This document shows, piece after piece, positions 1 to 6,885 of a DNA stretch of 8,647 bases (its first letter is position 1; each line of letters begins with the position of its first letter). Source of the stretch: an uncultured bacterium. GTDB lineage: Bacteria > Actinomycetota > Actinomycetes > S36-B12. The notes beneath the pieces were generated by a model. The model was not told where the DNA came from, searched no databases, and worked only from the letters and a program-made list of their open reading frames with translations. Location: contig CAITYI010000134.1 in assembly GCA_903896585.1 (NCBI GenBank), positions 1 through 8,647 of the forward strand. Reading direction: 5' to 3'. Made by a program: the position numbers and the translations under genes.

Positions 1-1187
1 GAGACAGTTATGGAAAGTGAGGCAAGGTAGCCGTTGATGTTCCGTTGGCATTCTGAAAGGGAGTCGCCTCCAAACTTCTCAAGCATGGATTCCGCCAACA
101 CCAGTGCGACCATGGCCTCTGCAACAATGCCTGCGGCCGGCACGGCACACACATCCGAGCGCTGATTTATGGCAACTGCTTCTTCTCCGGTTGAAGTATC
201 CACCGTCCGAAGTGCCTTTGGGATGGTTGAGATCGGTTTCATTGCTGCGCGAACCCGAAGCACCTCACCGGTACTCATTCCGCCTTCGGTGCCACCTGAT
301 TTTCCCGAACTTCGGGATACCCCACCATGGCCATCAGGGAACATTTCATCTTGGGCAAGCGATCCTCTCATCCCAGCCAAGGTGAATCCATCGCCGACTT
401 CAACACCCTTGATGGCTTGGATCCCCATGAGCGCACCGGCCAACTTGGAGTCCAATCGCCGATCCCAATGGGTGTGACTACCGAGTCCTGGGGGCAATCC
501 GGTGACCACAACTTCCACAACCCCACCGAGGGTGTCGCCATCGCGGTGGGCGGCCGATATTTCGGCTTCCATGGCCTCAGCGGCAATCGGGTCAAGGCAG
601 CGAACTGGATTGGAATCAATAGATTCCGCATCTGATGGGGTTGCTGTTCCTGAGCTGGTAACGCTACCTATTTGCACGACATGACTCACCAATTCGATAT
701 TTGCAACCTGCCGTAAAAATTGTCGGGCGACCGCACCCAATGCCACCCGGGCTGCCGTCTCTCGGGCACTGGCCCGTTCTAAAACGGGTCTGGCATCGTC
801 GAAACCAAATTTCTGCATACCCACCATGTCGGCGTGTCCCGGGCGGGGCCGAGTCAACGGCGCATTTCGCGCGAGATTCGCGATTTCATCGGGATTAACT
901 GGATCGGGGCTCATAATTCTGTCCCATTTCGGCCACTCGGAATTGGCGACCTCAATCGCAATAGGACCTCCCATGGTGCGACCATGGCGCACCCCACCCT
1001 TGATGGTGACGGCATCTTGTTCGAATTTCATCCGGGCACCGCGACCTACACCCAAGCGACGGCGCGCCAATTCTTGGTCAATGTCAGCGGTGGTGATGGC
1101 GATGTCGGCAGGTACACCTTCAATGATCGCCGTCAAGGCAGGACCATGTGATTCGCCGGCAGTCAGCCATCGCAATCGATCAACCAT
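1..1187 (-). CDS. aroC: Chorismate synthase, C-terminal end cut by the window edge
   Basis: Converts 5-enolpyruvylshikimate-3-phosphate to chorismate, the last shikimate-pathway step, in the cytoplasm using reduced FMN. Translating the minus strand from the ATG at 1187 gives 395 uninterrupted residues; the frame leaves the window without a stop, and the family is usually about 390-400 residues, so only a few are missing. Family signatures are all visible: GESHGPAL at residues 11-18, HGRTMGGPIA at 68-77, TRPRPGHAD at 112-120, RASARETAARVALGA at 138-152, GGTEGGMSTGE at 298-308 and QRSDVCAVPAAG at 342-353. An AGGA Shine-Dalgarno lies 7 nt before the ATG. It follows the A24 peptidase gene after 82 nt, the longest spacer between fully visible genes here, so a promoter of its own is possible, although I see no convincing -10/-35 pair. 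aroK and aroB commonly come next in actinobacteria but would lie outside the window. Identification is very secure. Confidence 0.97.
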   Translation of the reverse strand, partial: MVDRLRWLTAGESHGPALTAIIEGVPADIAITTADIDQELARRRLGVGRGARMKFEQDAVTIKGGVRHGRTMGGPIAIEVANSEWPKWDRIMSPDPVNPDEIANLARNAPLTRPRPGHADMVGMQKFGFDDARPVLERASARETAARVALGAVARQFLRQVANIELVSHVVQIGSVTSSGTATPSDAESIDSNPVRCLDPIAAEAMEAEISAAHRDGDTLGGVVEVVVTGLPPGLGSHTHWDRRLDSKLAGALMGIQAIKGVEVGDGFTLAGMRGSLAQDEMFPDGHGGVSRSSGKSGGTEGGMSTGEVLRVRAAMKPISTIPKALRTVDTSTGEEAVAINQRSDVCAVPAAGIVAEAMVALVLAESMLEKFGGDSLSECQRNINGYLASLSITV

Positions 1188-1269
1188 GCCCCTATCCTGT
1201 CAGACTCGAAACTGCCATTAAGCGTCCCACTCTCGGGTGCTTGGGGAAACCTTTTTTGCTGGACGCCGC

Positions 1270-1773
1270 CTACCAGGAGAATATTGCGACGGTCACAACT
1301 GTGCCCAGAGTCATGAAGGGGCCAAAAGCAATTGTGCGCTGGGGTTTTCGGCGTACGGCACTCACTGCCACGGCGCAGGCCGCAAGTGCGAATGCGATGA
1401 ATACCCCCCAATAGATGCTCTCCCAACTAAGCCACCCTAGGTACAGGCCGATCACGGCCGAATATTTGACATCTCCCATGCCCATACCGCCCAGTATGTG
1501 AATCAGTGAAAACACGAGAACACACAACGCTGCACCCATCGCTCCTCGCGCAAGAGAGATCCAAGATTGTTCGATCGCTGACAAAATTGAAAATCCAATG
1601 AGTCCGCCAACGAGAGCCAGGGCAACGAGTCTGTTGGGCAGCCGACGCTCCCGAACATCCCATTTGGTCAGGACAAGACCGGTGCCGAGAAACCATGCCC
1701 ACGTTAGTCCCAGAACAATAAATTCCAGCAAATCCATCAACCCATTGTTTGGGCTGATGACGAAATGGGGCAC
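1270..1773 (-). CDS. Short A24-family prepilin (type IV leader) peptidase
   Basis: Integral-membrane aspartyl protease expected to cleave leader peptides of type IV pilin-like proteins (Tad/Flp pili or pseudopilins). Using the GTG at 1773 (167 residues), the two catalytic aspartates are D39 in KWDVRERRLPN and D101 in GMGMGDVK, and FGPFM at 150-154 matches the usual C-terminal FGP motif. Hydrophobic segments occur at about 14-36, 49-66, 75-95, 104-118, 122-140 and 152-166. The N-terminal methyltransferase domain with paired CxxC motifs of full PilD is absent, so this is the short form. The start is unresolved: GTG 1773 adds a polar leader (MPHFVISPNNGL), while ATG 1737 begins directly at the first membrane helix, which is more typical; neither has a clear Shine-Dalgarno. 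The position between aroE and aroC is, from memory, the same as the M. tuberculosis A24 homologue. No pilin or secretion gene is in the window, so its substrate is unknown. Confidence 0.9.
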   Translation of the reverse strand: MPHFVISPNNGLMDLLEFIVLGLTWAWFLGTGLVLTKWDVRERRLPNRLVALALVGGLIGFSILSAIEQSWISLARGAMGAALCVLVFSLIHILGGMGMGDVKYSAVIGLYLGWLSWESIYWGVFIAFALAACAVAVSAVRRKPQRTIAFGPFMTLGTVVTVAIFSW

Positions 1774-1788
1774 CTTGAATATTTCGGG

Positions 1789-1797
1789 TGTGGATAA
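1789..1797 (-). promoter_or_regulatory. Perfect DnaA-box 9-mer (TTATCCACA), function uncertain
   Basis: The minus strand reads TTATCCACA, identical to the classical bacterial DnaA box. It lies in the 46-nt spacer between the aroE stop and the peptidase GTG start, 15 nt before that GTG. It is single, with no cluster or AT-rich unwinding region next to it, so it is not an origin. It could be a titration or DnaA-regulatory site, or coincidence. What I see is only the match; the role is inference. Confidence 0.25.
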
Positions 1798-1805
1798 CTC
1801 AGAAC

Positions 1806-1835
1806 TAATTCCCGCCTAGTTAACTCCCGACTAGT
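1806..1835. repeat. Imperfect 15-bp tandem duplication spanning the aroE stop
   Basis: Plus-strand units TAATTCCCGCCTAGT (1806-1820) and TAACTCCCGACTAGT (1821-1835) lie head to tail and agree at 13 of 15 positions. Read on the coding strand in the aroE frame they give CTA GTC GGG AGT TAA and then CTA GGC GGG AAT TAG. The aroE terminal codons and stop have therefore been copied downstream in phase, leaving a second in-frame stop 15 nt after the first. Confidence 0.75.
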
Positions 1836-2647
1836 GCCGTTCGCATCACGCCAACTGGAGCACTCACCCCGTAAAACAATTCCACTTGGCGGGTAGCCTG
1901 CCAAAGAAGCATTTCCATGCCACTGACAATGTGTTGATTTGGCCACATACGTGCTATCGCGGACGGCCAAGGGCTGTAGGTGACGTCCAAAAGCGTTGCG
2001 TTCGAACTTGCCGCCAAGAACATGTCACCAAGCTGTAAGGATCCAGGTGGCACGGTGCTGATTACTAGATCGAATTCATGAATTTCGGCAAGGTCGATGT
2101 CACCTGATGAGGCCGGTGAACCAAGTTCACTAATCAGATTTACCAGAGTTTGACGACCGAGAGCATTGCGAGCTTGGACCTTGATTGTCTTGGCTCCAAG
2201 GTTGTGTGCCGCGACGACTGCACTTCGTGCTGTGGCACCTGACCCAATGATGAGTACCTGGTCGGCCAGCTGAAACCCAGATTCGCGTACTGCGTTTTCT
2301 ATACCAAAAATATCGGTATTTTCTAATGCGAGATCTCCGGATGGCAATCGATAGACGGTGTTCGCGGATTGGGTGAGACGAACAAGTTCATTATGCCCAC
2401 CAATCAATTCCAAGATTTTTTCCTTTAACGGCATGGTGAGTGAGAGCCCAACCCAACTCGCGTCCATTCGGGATATGAATTCCGCCAATTGGTCCTCAGT
2501 AACATCGATGGCACTGTATGAGCAATCGAGTTCATACTCTTTGAATACGGCGCAGTGCAAAGCGGGAGATAGCGAGTGCGATATTGGATGTCCAAGAACC
2601 GCAGCCCGGTACCGCGATTCCCTCCGGGTTACGAGGTCAATTTCCAT
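1820..2647 (-). CDS. aroE: Shikimate dehydrogenase
   Basis: NADP-dependent cytoplasmic enzyme reducing 3-dehydroshikimate to shikimate, the fourth step of the shikimate pathway. The 275 residues from ATG 2647 match the family's usual 270-290. Shikimate-site residues are visible: HSLSP with S25 and S27, GLSLTMPLK ending at K75 (the catalytic lysine), ANTV with N96, NTDIFG with D112, and GMEMLLWQA with Q250. The dinucleotide-binding loop is GSGATAR at 135-141 in a Rossmann fold. The reading frame stays open upstream to 2788, but the extra 47 residues lie inside mltG and show no family similarity, so ATG 2647 is chosen. This start overlaps the last 11 nt of mltG (ATGGAAATTGA contains both start and mltG stop), which implies translational coupling; a GGGAG lies somewhat far upstream. 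The stop at 1820-1822 sits in a 15-bp tandem repeat. AroE and AroC in one cluster fit a shared aromatic-biosynthesis role. Confidence 0.95.
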   Translation of the reverse strand: MEIDLVTRRESRYRAAVLGHPISHSLSPALHCAVFKEYELDCSYSAIDVTEDQLAEFISRMDASWVGLSLTMPLKEKILELIGGHNELVRLTQSANTVYRLPSGDLALENTDIFGIENAVRESGFQLADQVLIIGSGATARSAVVAAHNLGAKTIKVQARNALGRQTLVNLISELGSPASSGDIDLAEIHEFDLVISTVPPGSLQLGDMFLAASSNATLLDVTYSPWPSAIARMWPNQHIVSGMEMLLWQATRQVELFYGVSAPVGVMRTALVGS

Positions 2648-3731
2648 TTGATTCGAGAAACTCCCGGTAGATTTGCTTAAGTTCCAAAAACCGGTCATAG
2701 GTCTTGGCGAATTTCGTCTCCCTCGTGTCTGGGTTGACGGCCACGAAATACAACCAATTGCCCTTTGCTGGTGAGAGTGCAGCCTCAATTGCTGCCTCGC
2801 CGGGTGAATTAATGGGTGTTGGTGGCAGGCCCTTTACTTGGTACGTGTTGTACGGTGATTCAGTTTTCAGCTGCTCTGCATCCAATTGCAACTCTTGGAT
2901 TCCTAAGGCGTAGGACACCGTGGAGTCAAATTGCAGTGGCATGCCAGCCTCTAGTCGGTTATAGACAACTGCGGCACCTTTTGCGAAATCTTCAGGAATC
3001 AATTCGGCTTCGAGTAGCGAGGCGATGATCAATACTTCATATGGCGACTTGCCCACGGCTGTGGCCCTCGACTCCAGTCGAACATTTATTGCACTTTGAT
3101 TGAATCTATTGACGAGCATCTCAATGACACTCTCTGCAGTTTCGTCCCCTGCCAATTCATAGGTAGCGGGGAACATGAAACCTTGGGGCCTTGAGTCTGC
3201 CCAATCAGGAAGTGGGAGCTGGTCGGTATTTTCGACTACCTCTTGGAACTCGCTCAATGGTAGGTCCGTTGCAGTTGCTGCGAGATCAAGTGTTTGATCA
3301 AGGCGAAGTCCTTCTCGCAGAATCAACCGAGAATCCGTCCGTGAGATTGGATCTAGCATGAGCGCCAGTGCTGAACTCCCACTCATCTGTTCTCGTAGCG
3401 TGTATCTGCCCGGGCCAATGCTCGTACTCATTTCATTAACCTCGGCAGCATCTACAAACGCTTGTGCTGACTTGATGACATTTGCAGCAGCCAAAGTATT
3501 CCCAATAGTGGTGAGACTGTCTCCGCGAGCAACGACAATTGCGACCGAGCCGGCGCCTTCCCCTTCGTAATCATTCGATTCTGAGCCACCCGTAAAGGCG
3601 GCGATGACTCCCGCTAAAAGAGCTGCCACTCCCACGACTAAGGCAATCACAACTGTTCGCCTTCCCCAGGTCTTGGAATGGCGGGAGGGAGGTAGCGGAT
3701 CTTCGGTAAAGAGCTCATTCAGAGTTGTCAC
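2637..3731 (-). CDS. mltG: Endolytic murein transglycosylase MltG (YceG-like)
   Basis: Membrane-anchored lytic transglycosylase that cuts nascent peptidoglycan strands and is thought to set glycan chain length. In the 364 residues, a short cytoplasmic tail (1-25) precedes one membrane helix (about 26-46), an acidic linker, a LysM-like fold (about 63-110) and the C-terminal catalytic domain. The motif ASLLEAEL matches E. coli ASIVEKET and places the catalytic glutamate at E241. YNRL (257-260), LQFDSTVSYALG (266-277) and SPYNTYQVKGLPPTPINSPG (292-311) are the other conserved blocks. The start is GTG 3731, supported by GGAAGGGG 8 nt upstream; an ATG a little upstream is out of frame. ruvX ends 35 nt before it, and its own stop overlaps the aroE start by 11 nt. 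The ruvX-mltG-aroE order is a common actinobacterial arrangement. Confidence 0.95.
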   Translation of the reverse strand: MTTLNELFTEDPLPPSRHSKTWGRRTVVIALVVGVAALLAGVIAAFTGGSESNDYEGEGAGSVAIVVARGDSLTTIGNTLAAANVIKSAQAFVDAAEVNEMSTSIGPGRYTLREQMSGSSALALMLDPISRTDSRLILREGLRLDQTLDLAATATDLPLSEFQEVVENTDQLPLPDWADSRPQGFMFPATYELAGDETAESVIEMLVNRFNQSAINVRLESRATAVGKSPYEVLIIASLLEAELIPEDFAKGAAVVYNRLEAGMPLQFDSTVSYALGIQELQLDAEQLKTESPYNTYQVKGLPPTPINSPGEAAIEAALSPAKGNWLYFVAVNPDTRETKFAKTYDRFLELKQIYREFLESNGN

Positions 3732-3739
3732 CCGAGGAA

Positions 3740-3747
3740 CCCCTTCC
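3740..3747 (-). promoter_or_regulatory. Strong Shine-Dalgarno deciding the mltG GTG start
   Basis: The minus strand reads GGAAGGGG, followed by 8 nt and then GTG at 3731-3729. This purine run is the best ribosome site near the 5' end of the mltG frame and supports initiation at the GTG. Confidence 0.7.
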
Positions 3748-3766
3748 TACTTTTGCTGAAGTCATG

Positions 3767-4180
3767 TCATTTATCGGAACACGTGTCTAGATAACTCTGC
3801 AGAAGTACAGCAGCGGCAGCGCTATCTATTCGTGAGCGAGTCTTCTTAACGCTAAGACCCATGTCACGGAATGAATTCTGTGCTTGAACCGTTGTGAACC
3901 TTTCATCGACGAGAATAACTGGAAGTTTTGCCTGATCCTCCAATTGACATGCCCATGTTCGAGCCAACTCGGTAGATGCACTGTCCTTGCCTTGGAGTGT
4001 CTTGGGTAAACCCACAACTATTTCCTGTGCCGAATACTCGTGAACAAGTCGCAAGGCTGCCGCAATTGAATAGTCTCCGGCAGGAATCGCGGCCTGAGGA
4101 CTAGCCAGAATGCCCCCAAGATCAGAAGTGGCCACTCCAATTCGAACGCTGCCTACATCAAAAGCAATCCGAACTCCCAT
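3767..4180 (-). CDS. ruvX: RuvX/YqgF RNase H-fold nuclease
   Basis: Small cytoplasmic nuclease of the RuvC/RNase H superfamily. In E. coli YqgF is linked to 5'-end maturation of 16S rRNA, while the mycobacterial protein has been described as a Holliday-junction resolvase, so either or both roles may apply. The 137 residues are family-typical. The acidic active site is complete: D8 in AFDVGSVRIGVATSD, E93 in VDERFTT and D119 in RSRIDSAAAAVLLQSYL. VVGLPKTLQG (55-64) is the conserved central loop. The ATG at 4180 begins 3 nt after the alaS TAA stop, so translation is probably coupled to alaS; mltG follows 35 nt later. The alaS-ruvX-mltG linkage supports the call. Confidence 0.95.
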   Translation of the reverse strand: MGVRIAFDVGSVRIGVATSDLGGILASPQAAIPAGDYSIAAALRLVHEYSAQEIVVGLPKTLQGKDSASTELARTWACQLEDQAKLPVILVDERFTTVQAQNSFRDMGLSVKKTRSRIDSAAAAVLLQSYLDTCSDK

Positions 4181-4183
4181 TGG

Positions 4184-6844
4184 TTATGCGCTTTGCAGGC
4201 TGATTTTGGTTTTTTCGATAGCAGCCTGGATGCCAGAGACATTAGAGCCCGAACCTTGAGCAAAATCGTCCTTCCCGCCACCCCTGCCGCCTAACTCAGC
4301 AAGTGCAGACTGTAAGACCCTTTGGGCAGTCACTCCTATATCGATCGCACCAGAATTGGCTCCCGCAACCACCAAGACTTTTTCCCCTTCAACGGCCATG
4401 GCCAGGCATGCAGTCGGCTGAGCCGAGGATGAAGTGATTCGCTGGGCAAGCTCACGAAGTCCCTGGGAATCAACTTCAGTGGGAGCACAGAATGCCCATA
4501 TTGATACACCCTTGATAACATCCGGTAATCCCACGATCGAATCAAAATCCGCACTTATCGCGGCACGCTTTTGCGCAATGATTGTCTTTTCCGCGTCTTT
4601 GAGGCTCACCAGGGTTTTCTCGATTCGCTCAACTAGCTGGCTGCCTGGAACCTTTAAAAGTTCCGTTAATTGATTCACCAAGATATGCTCATTAGCCATG
4701 AATCGATAGGCGTCCGCTCCAACGAGTGCTTCGACCCGGCGAACTCCCGCACCGATCGAACCTTCGCTCAGAAAGGTGACAAGGCCCAATTGTCCAGAAC
4801 GTTGAGCATGGGTACCCCCACATAGCTCATGGGCCCAATCCCCCACCGAAATCACCCGAACCTCGGGCCCGTATTTTTCACCAAACAATGCCATGGCACC
4901 CATGGAGTGCGCCTCAGCCTGAGTCATGACTTGCGCATGCACCTCCAAATCCTCAATCAGCATGGCATTCACGTTTTGTTCGACATCCTGTAAAGCTTGC
5001 GCTGACACTGGCTCTGGGCTTGGAAAGTCGAATCGAAAACGTCCGGGTGAGTTTTCTGAACCCATTTGGGTTGCCGTTTCACCCAACCGCTCGCGAAATG
5101 CTCGATGAACCATATGGGTTGCTGTGTGCGCCCTCGATATTGCCTTCCGACGCTCTACATCCACGACAGCGATTACCTCGTCACCGAGTGTAAATTCTCC
5201 GGTTGTCACTTCACCTCGATGCAGGAACAGTCCGGGGACAGGAGACTGAACATCGGTTACTCGGATATTCGCCCCGTTCGATGTTCGAATATCGCCATGA
5301 TCACCGAGTTGACCACCCGACTCCGCGTAAAAAGGTGTTCGGTTCAGTATCACCTCAACCTGCATTCCCACGGAAACTGCGGGAACGGCTTCGCCTTGGA
5401 CTACTAGACCGGTCACTTTAGATTCACTCACAGTTTCTGTGTATCCCAAAAAGGTGTTTAGTCCGCCGGTGGTCAAGATTTCTTTATACGCTGTTGTAGC
5501 CGCAAAATCACTTTTGCGAGCTATTGAATCGGCTTTCGCACGTGTTCGTTGCTCACCCATCAGCCGGGTAAATTCTTGGCGGTCCACTTCAAGACCAGCT
5601 TCGGCGGCCATTTCCATGGTTAAGTCAATGGGAAATCCGAAGGTGTCATGTAACGCAAATGCGCGTTCCCCCGACAATACCTTTGACCCCGAAACTCGGG
5701 TTTGCTCAGCGGCCTGCTCAAATAATTGGGAACCCGTGCTCAGCGTCTGACGGAATGAAAGTTCTTCTGCATTCACCACGCTCACAATCCTGTTTTTTGA
5801 ATCATTAAGTTCCGGGTATTGCGGTGCCATGGCGAATATTGCTGCTTCGGCAAGTTCCTGCATCGCGGGCTCCTCAGCACCCAACAGTCGCATATTCCGA
5901 ATCACTCGTCGCATGAGCCTGCGAAGCACGTAGCCTCTACCCTCATTGCCTGGAACGACTCCGTCGGAGATCAAGAAGACACACGTTCGCGAGTGATCCG
6001 CGATCACACGAAGCAAAATGTCGTGATTCTCATTAATTCCATAGGTCACACCCGCAATGGCGCAGGCCGCATCCAAGATGCCTCGCGTGGTGTCAATTTC
6101 GTAAATATTGTCCACACCTTGGAGAATCGCGGCCATTCGCTCAAGGCCCATGCCGGTATCAATGTTCTTTGCCGGCAATTCCCCCAGAATTGGATACCCC
6201 TCTTTGCCGGGGCCGTCACCGCGGGCAAATTGCATGAAGACCAGATTCCATACTTCTAAGTAGCGATTTTCATCTGCGATGGGTCCGCCCTCTTTGCCAT
6301 AAGCCGGACCGCGGTCATAGTAGATCTCCGAGCACGGGCCACAGGGGCCTGGAACGCCCATGGACCAATAGTTGTCCAGCATCCCTCTACGTTGAATTCG
6401 ATCATGGGGCACACCTACCACTTCATGCCAGATTCTTTCCGCTTCATCGTCATCTTCGTAGACGGTCACCCACAGGCGACGTGGATCGAACCCATACCCA
6501 CCCTCGGTTACATCGGTCGTTAACAACTCCCACGCCAGTGGTATGGCTTTTTCTTTGAAGTAATCACCGAATGAGAAATTTCCGGCCATTTGAAAAAATG
6601 ACGCATGTCTGGTCGTCTTTCCTACTTCTTCAATGTCTAACGTCCGAACAACTTTTTGCACACTGGTGGCTCGAGCGTACGGCGGTGGTGCCTCACCTAG
6701 AAAATATGGTTTGAACGGAACCATGCCTGCATTGACAAATAAGAGAGTGGGATCATCAAGTAATAGAGATGCTGACGGAATAATCTCGTGCCCACGTTCG
6801 GCAAAAAATGCCAGAAATCGCGATCGGATCTCTGCGGAATCCAT
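4184..6844 (-). CDS. alaS: Alanyl-tRNA synthetase
   Basis: Class II synthetase that charges tRNA-Ala and hydrolyses mischarged Ser/Gly-tRNA-Ala. Numbering from ATG 6844 (886 residues, normal for bacteria): the class II core includes FVNAGMVPFKPYFLG (36-50), motif 2 around RHASFFQMAGNFSFGDYF (79-96) and motif 3 in GMGLERMA (231-238). The editing domain has its zinc-site residues intact: HTATH with H573 and H577, and CGGTH with C675 and H679. The C-Ala domain carries GGRGGGKDDFAQGSG (852-866). The frame remains open for five more codons to a TTG at 6859, but that would place the excellent GAGGGAGAG ribosome site inside the gene, so ATG 6844 is preferred. The gene follows the 82-residue protein gene after 41 nt that include a small hairpin with a T-run, and it ends 3 nt before ruvX. 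No T-box fits in the short leader. Confidence 0.98.
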   Translation of the reverse strand: MDSAEIRSRFLAFFAERGHEIIPSASLLLDDPTLLFVNAGMVPFKPYFLGEAPPPYARATSVQKVVRTLDIEEVGKTTRHASFFQMAGNFSFGDYFKEKAIPLAWELLTTDVTEGGYGFDPRRLWVTVYEDDDEAERIWHEVVGVPHDRIQRRGMLDNYWSMGVPGPCGPCSEIYYDRGPAYGKEGGPIADENRYLEVWNLVFMQFARGDGPGKEGYPILGELPAKNIDTGMGLERMAAILQGVDNIYEIDTTRGILDAACAIAGVTYGINENHDILLRVIADHSRTCVFLISDGVVPGNEGRGYVLRRLMRRVIRNMRLLGAEEPAMQELAEAAIFAMAPQYPELNDSKNRIVSVVNAEELSFRQTLSTGSQLFEQAAEQTRVSGSKVLSGERAFALHDTFGFPIDLTMEMAAEAGLEVDRQEFTRLMGEQRTRAKADSIARKSDFAATTAYKEILTTGGLNTFLGYTETVSESKVTGLVVQGEAVPAVSVGMQVEVILNRTPFYAESGGQLGDHGDIRTSNGANIRVTDVQSPVPGLFLHRGEVTTGEFTLGDEVIAVVDVERRKAISRAHTATHMVHRAFRERLGETATQMGSENSPGRFRFDFPSPEPVSAQALQDVEQNVNAMLIEDLEVHAQVMTQAEAHSMGAMALFGEKYGPEVRVISVGDWAHELCGGTHAQRSGQLGLVTFLSEGSIGAGVRRVEALVGADAYRFMANEHILVNQLTELLKVPGSQLVERIEKTLVSLKDAEKTIIAQKRAAISADFDSIVGLPDVIKGVSIWAFCAPTEVDSQGLRELAQRITSSSAQPTACLAMAVEGEKVLVVAGANSGAIDIGVTAQRVLQSALAELGGRGGGKDDFAQGSGSNVSGIQAAIEKTKISLQSA

Positions 6845-6848
6845 GTAA

Positions 6849-6857
6849 CTCTCCCTC
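6849..6857 (-). promoter_or_regulatory. Strong Shine-Dalgarno deciding the alaS ATG start
   Basis: The minus strand reads GAGGGAGAG, 4 nt before the ATG at 6844-6842. It overlaps the alternative TTG codon at 6859-6857, which argues that the TTG is not the real start. It is one of the clearest ribosome sites in the window, in keeping with high alaS expression independent of upstream coupling. Confidence 0.75.
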
Positions 6858-6861
6858 AATG

Positions 6862-6879
6862 AAAAACCCCTACAGGGGC
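6862..6879 (-). terminator. Short hairpin plus T5, possible weak terminator or attenuator before alaS
   Basis: The minus strand reads CCCC-TGTA-GGGG followed at once by TTTTT, with a G just before that could wobble-pair with the first T. It starts about 6 nt after the stop of the 82-residue gene and ends about 4 nt before the alaS Shine-Dalgarno. Four GC pairs and a tetraloop are short for an efficient intrinsic terminator, so partial termination or an RNA-stability element is more likely than a full operon end. The geometry is directly visible; the function is inferred. Confidence 0.45.
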
Positions 6880-6885
6880 GAGTAA

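Noticed and set aside
826..1221. Plus-strand open frame of 131 codons (and overlapping frames at 834-1151)
   Set aside because: It is antisense to aroC, which reads through with all chorismate synthase signatures; composition explains the lack of stops.
2648..2788. 47-residue N-terminal extension of AroE
   Set aside because: The extension is entirely inside the mltG C-terminal coding region and has no shikimate dehydrogenase character; ATG 2647 gives the normal length.
6108..6116. TTGTCCACA, a high-GC actinobacterial DnaA-box consensus match on the plus strand
   Set aside because: It falls within alaS and is explained by codons for the conserved VDNIY segment; it is isolated.
5819..6259. 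Plus-strand open frame of 146 codons
   Set aside because: It lies antisense inside alaS, whose translation here carries motif 3 and other conserved AlaRS blocks; the product resembles no family and is a frame shadow.
6845..6859. Five-residue extension of AlaRS from a TTG codon
   Set aside because: The TTG overlaps the GAGGGAGAG ribosome site that correctly serves ATG 6844.
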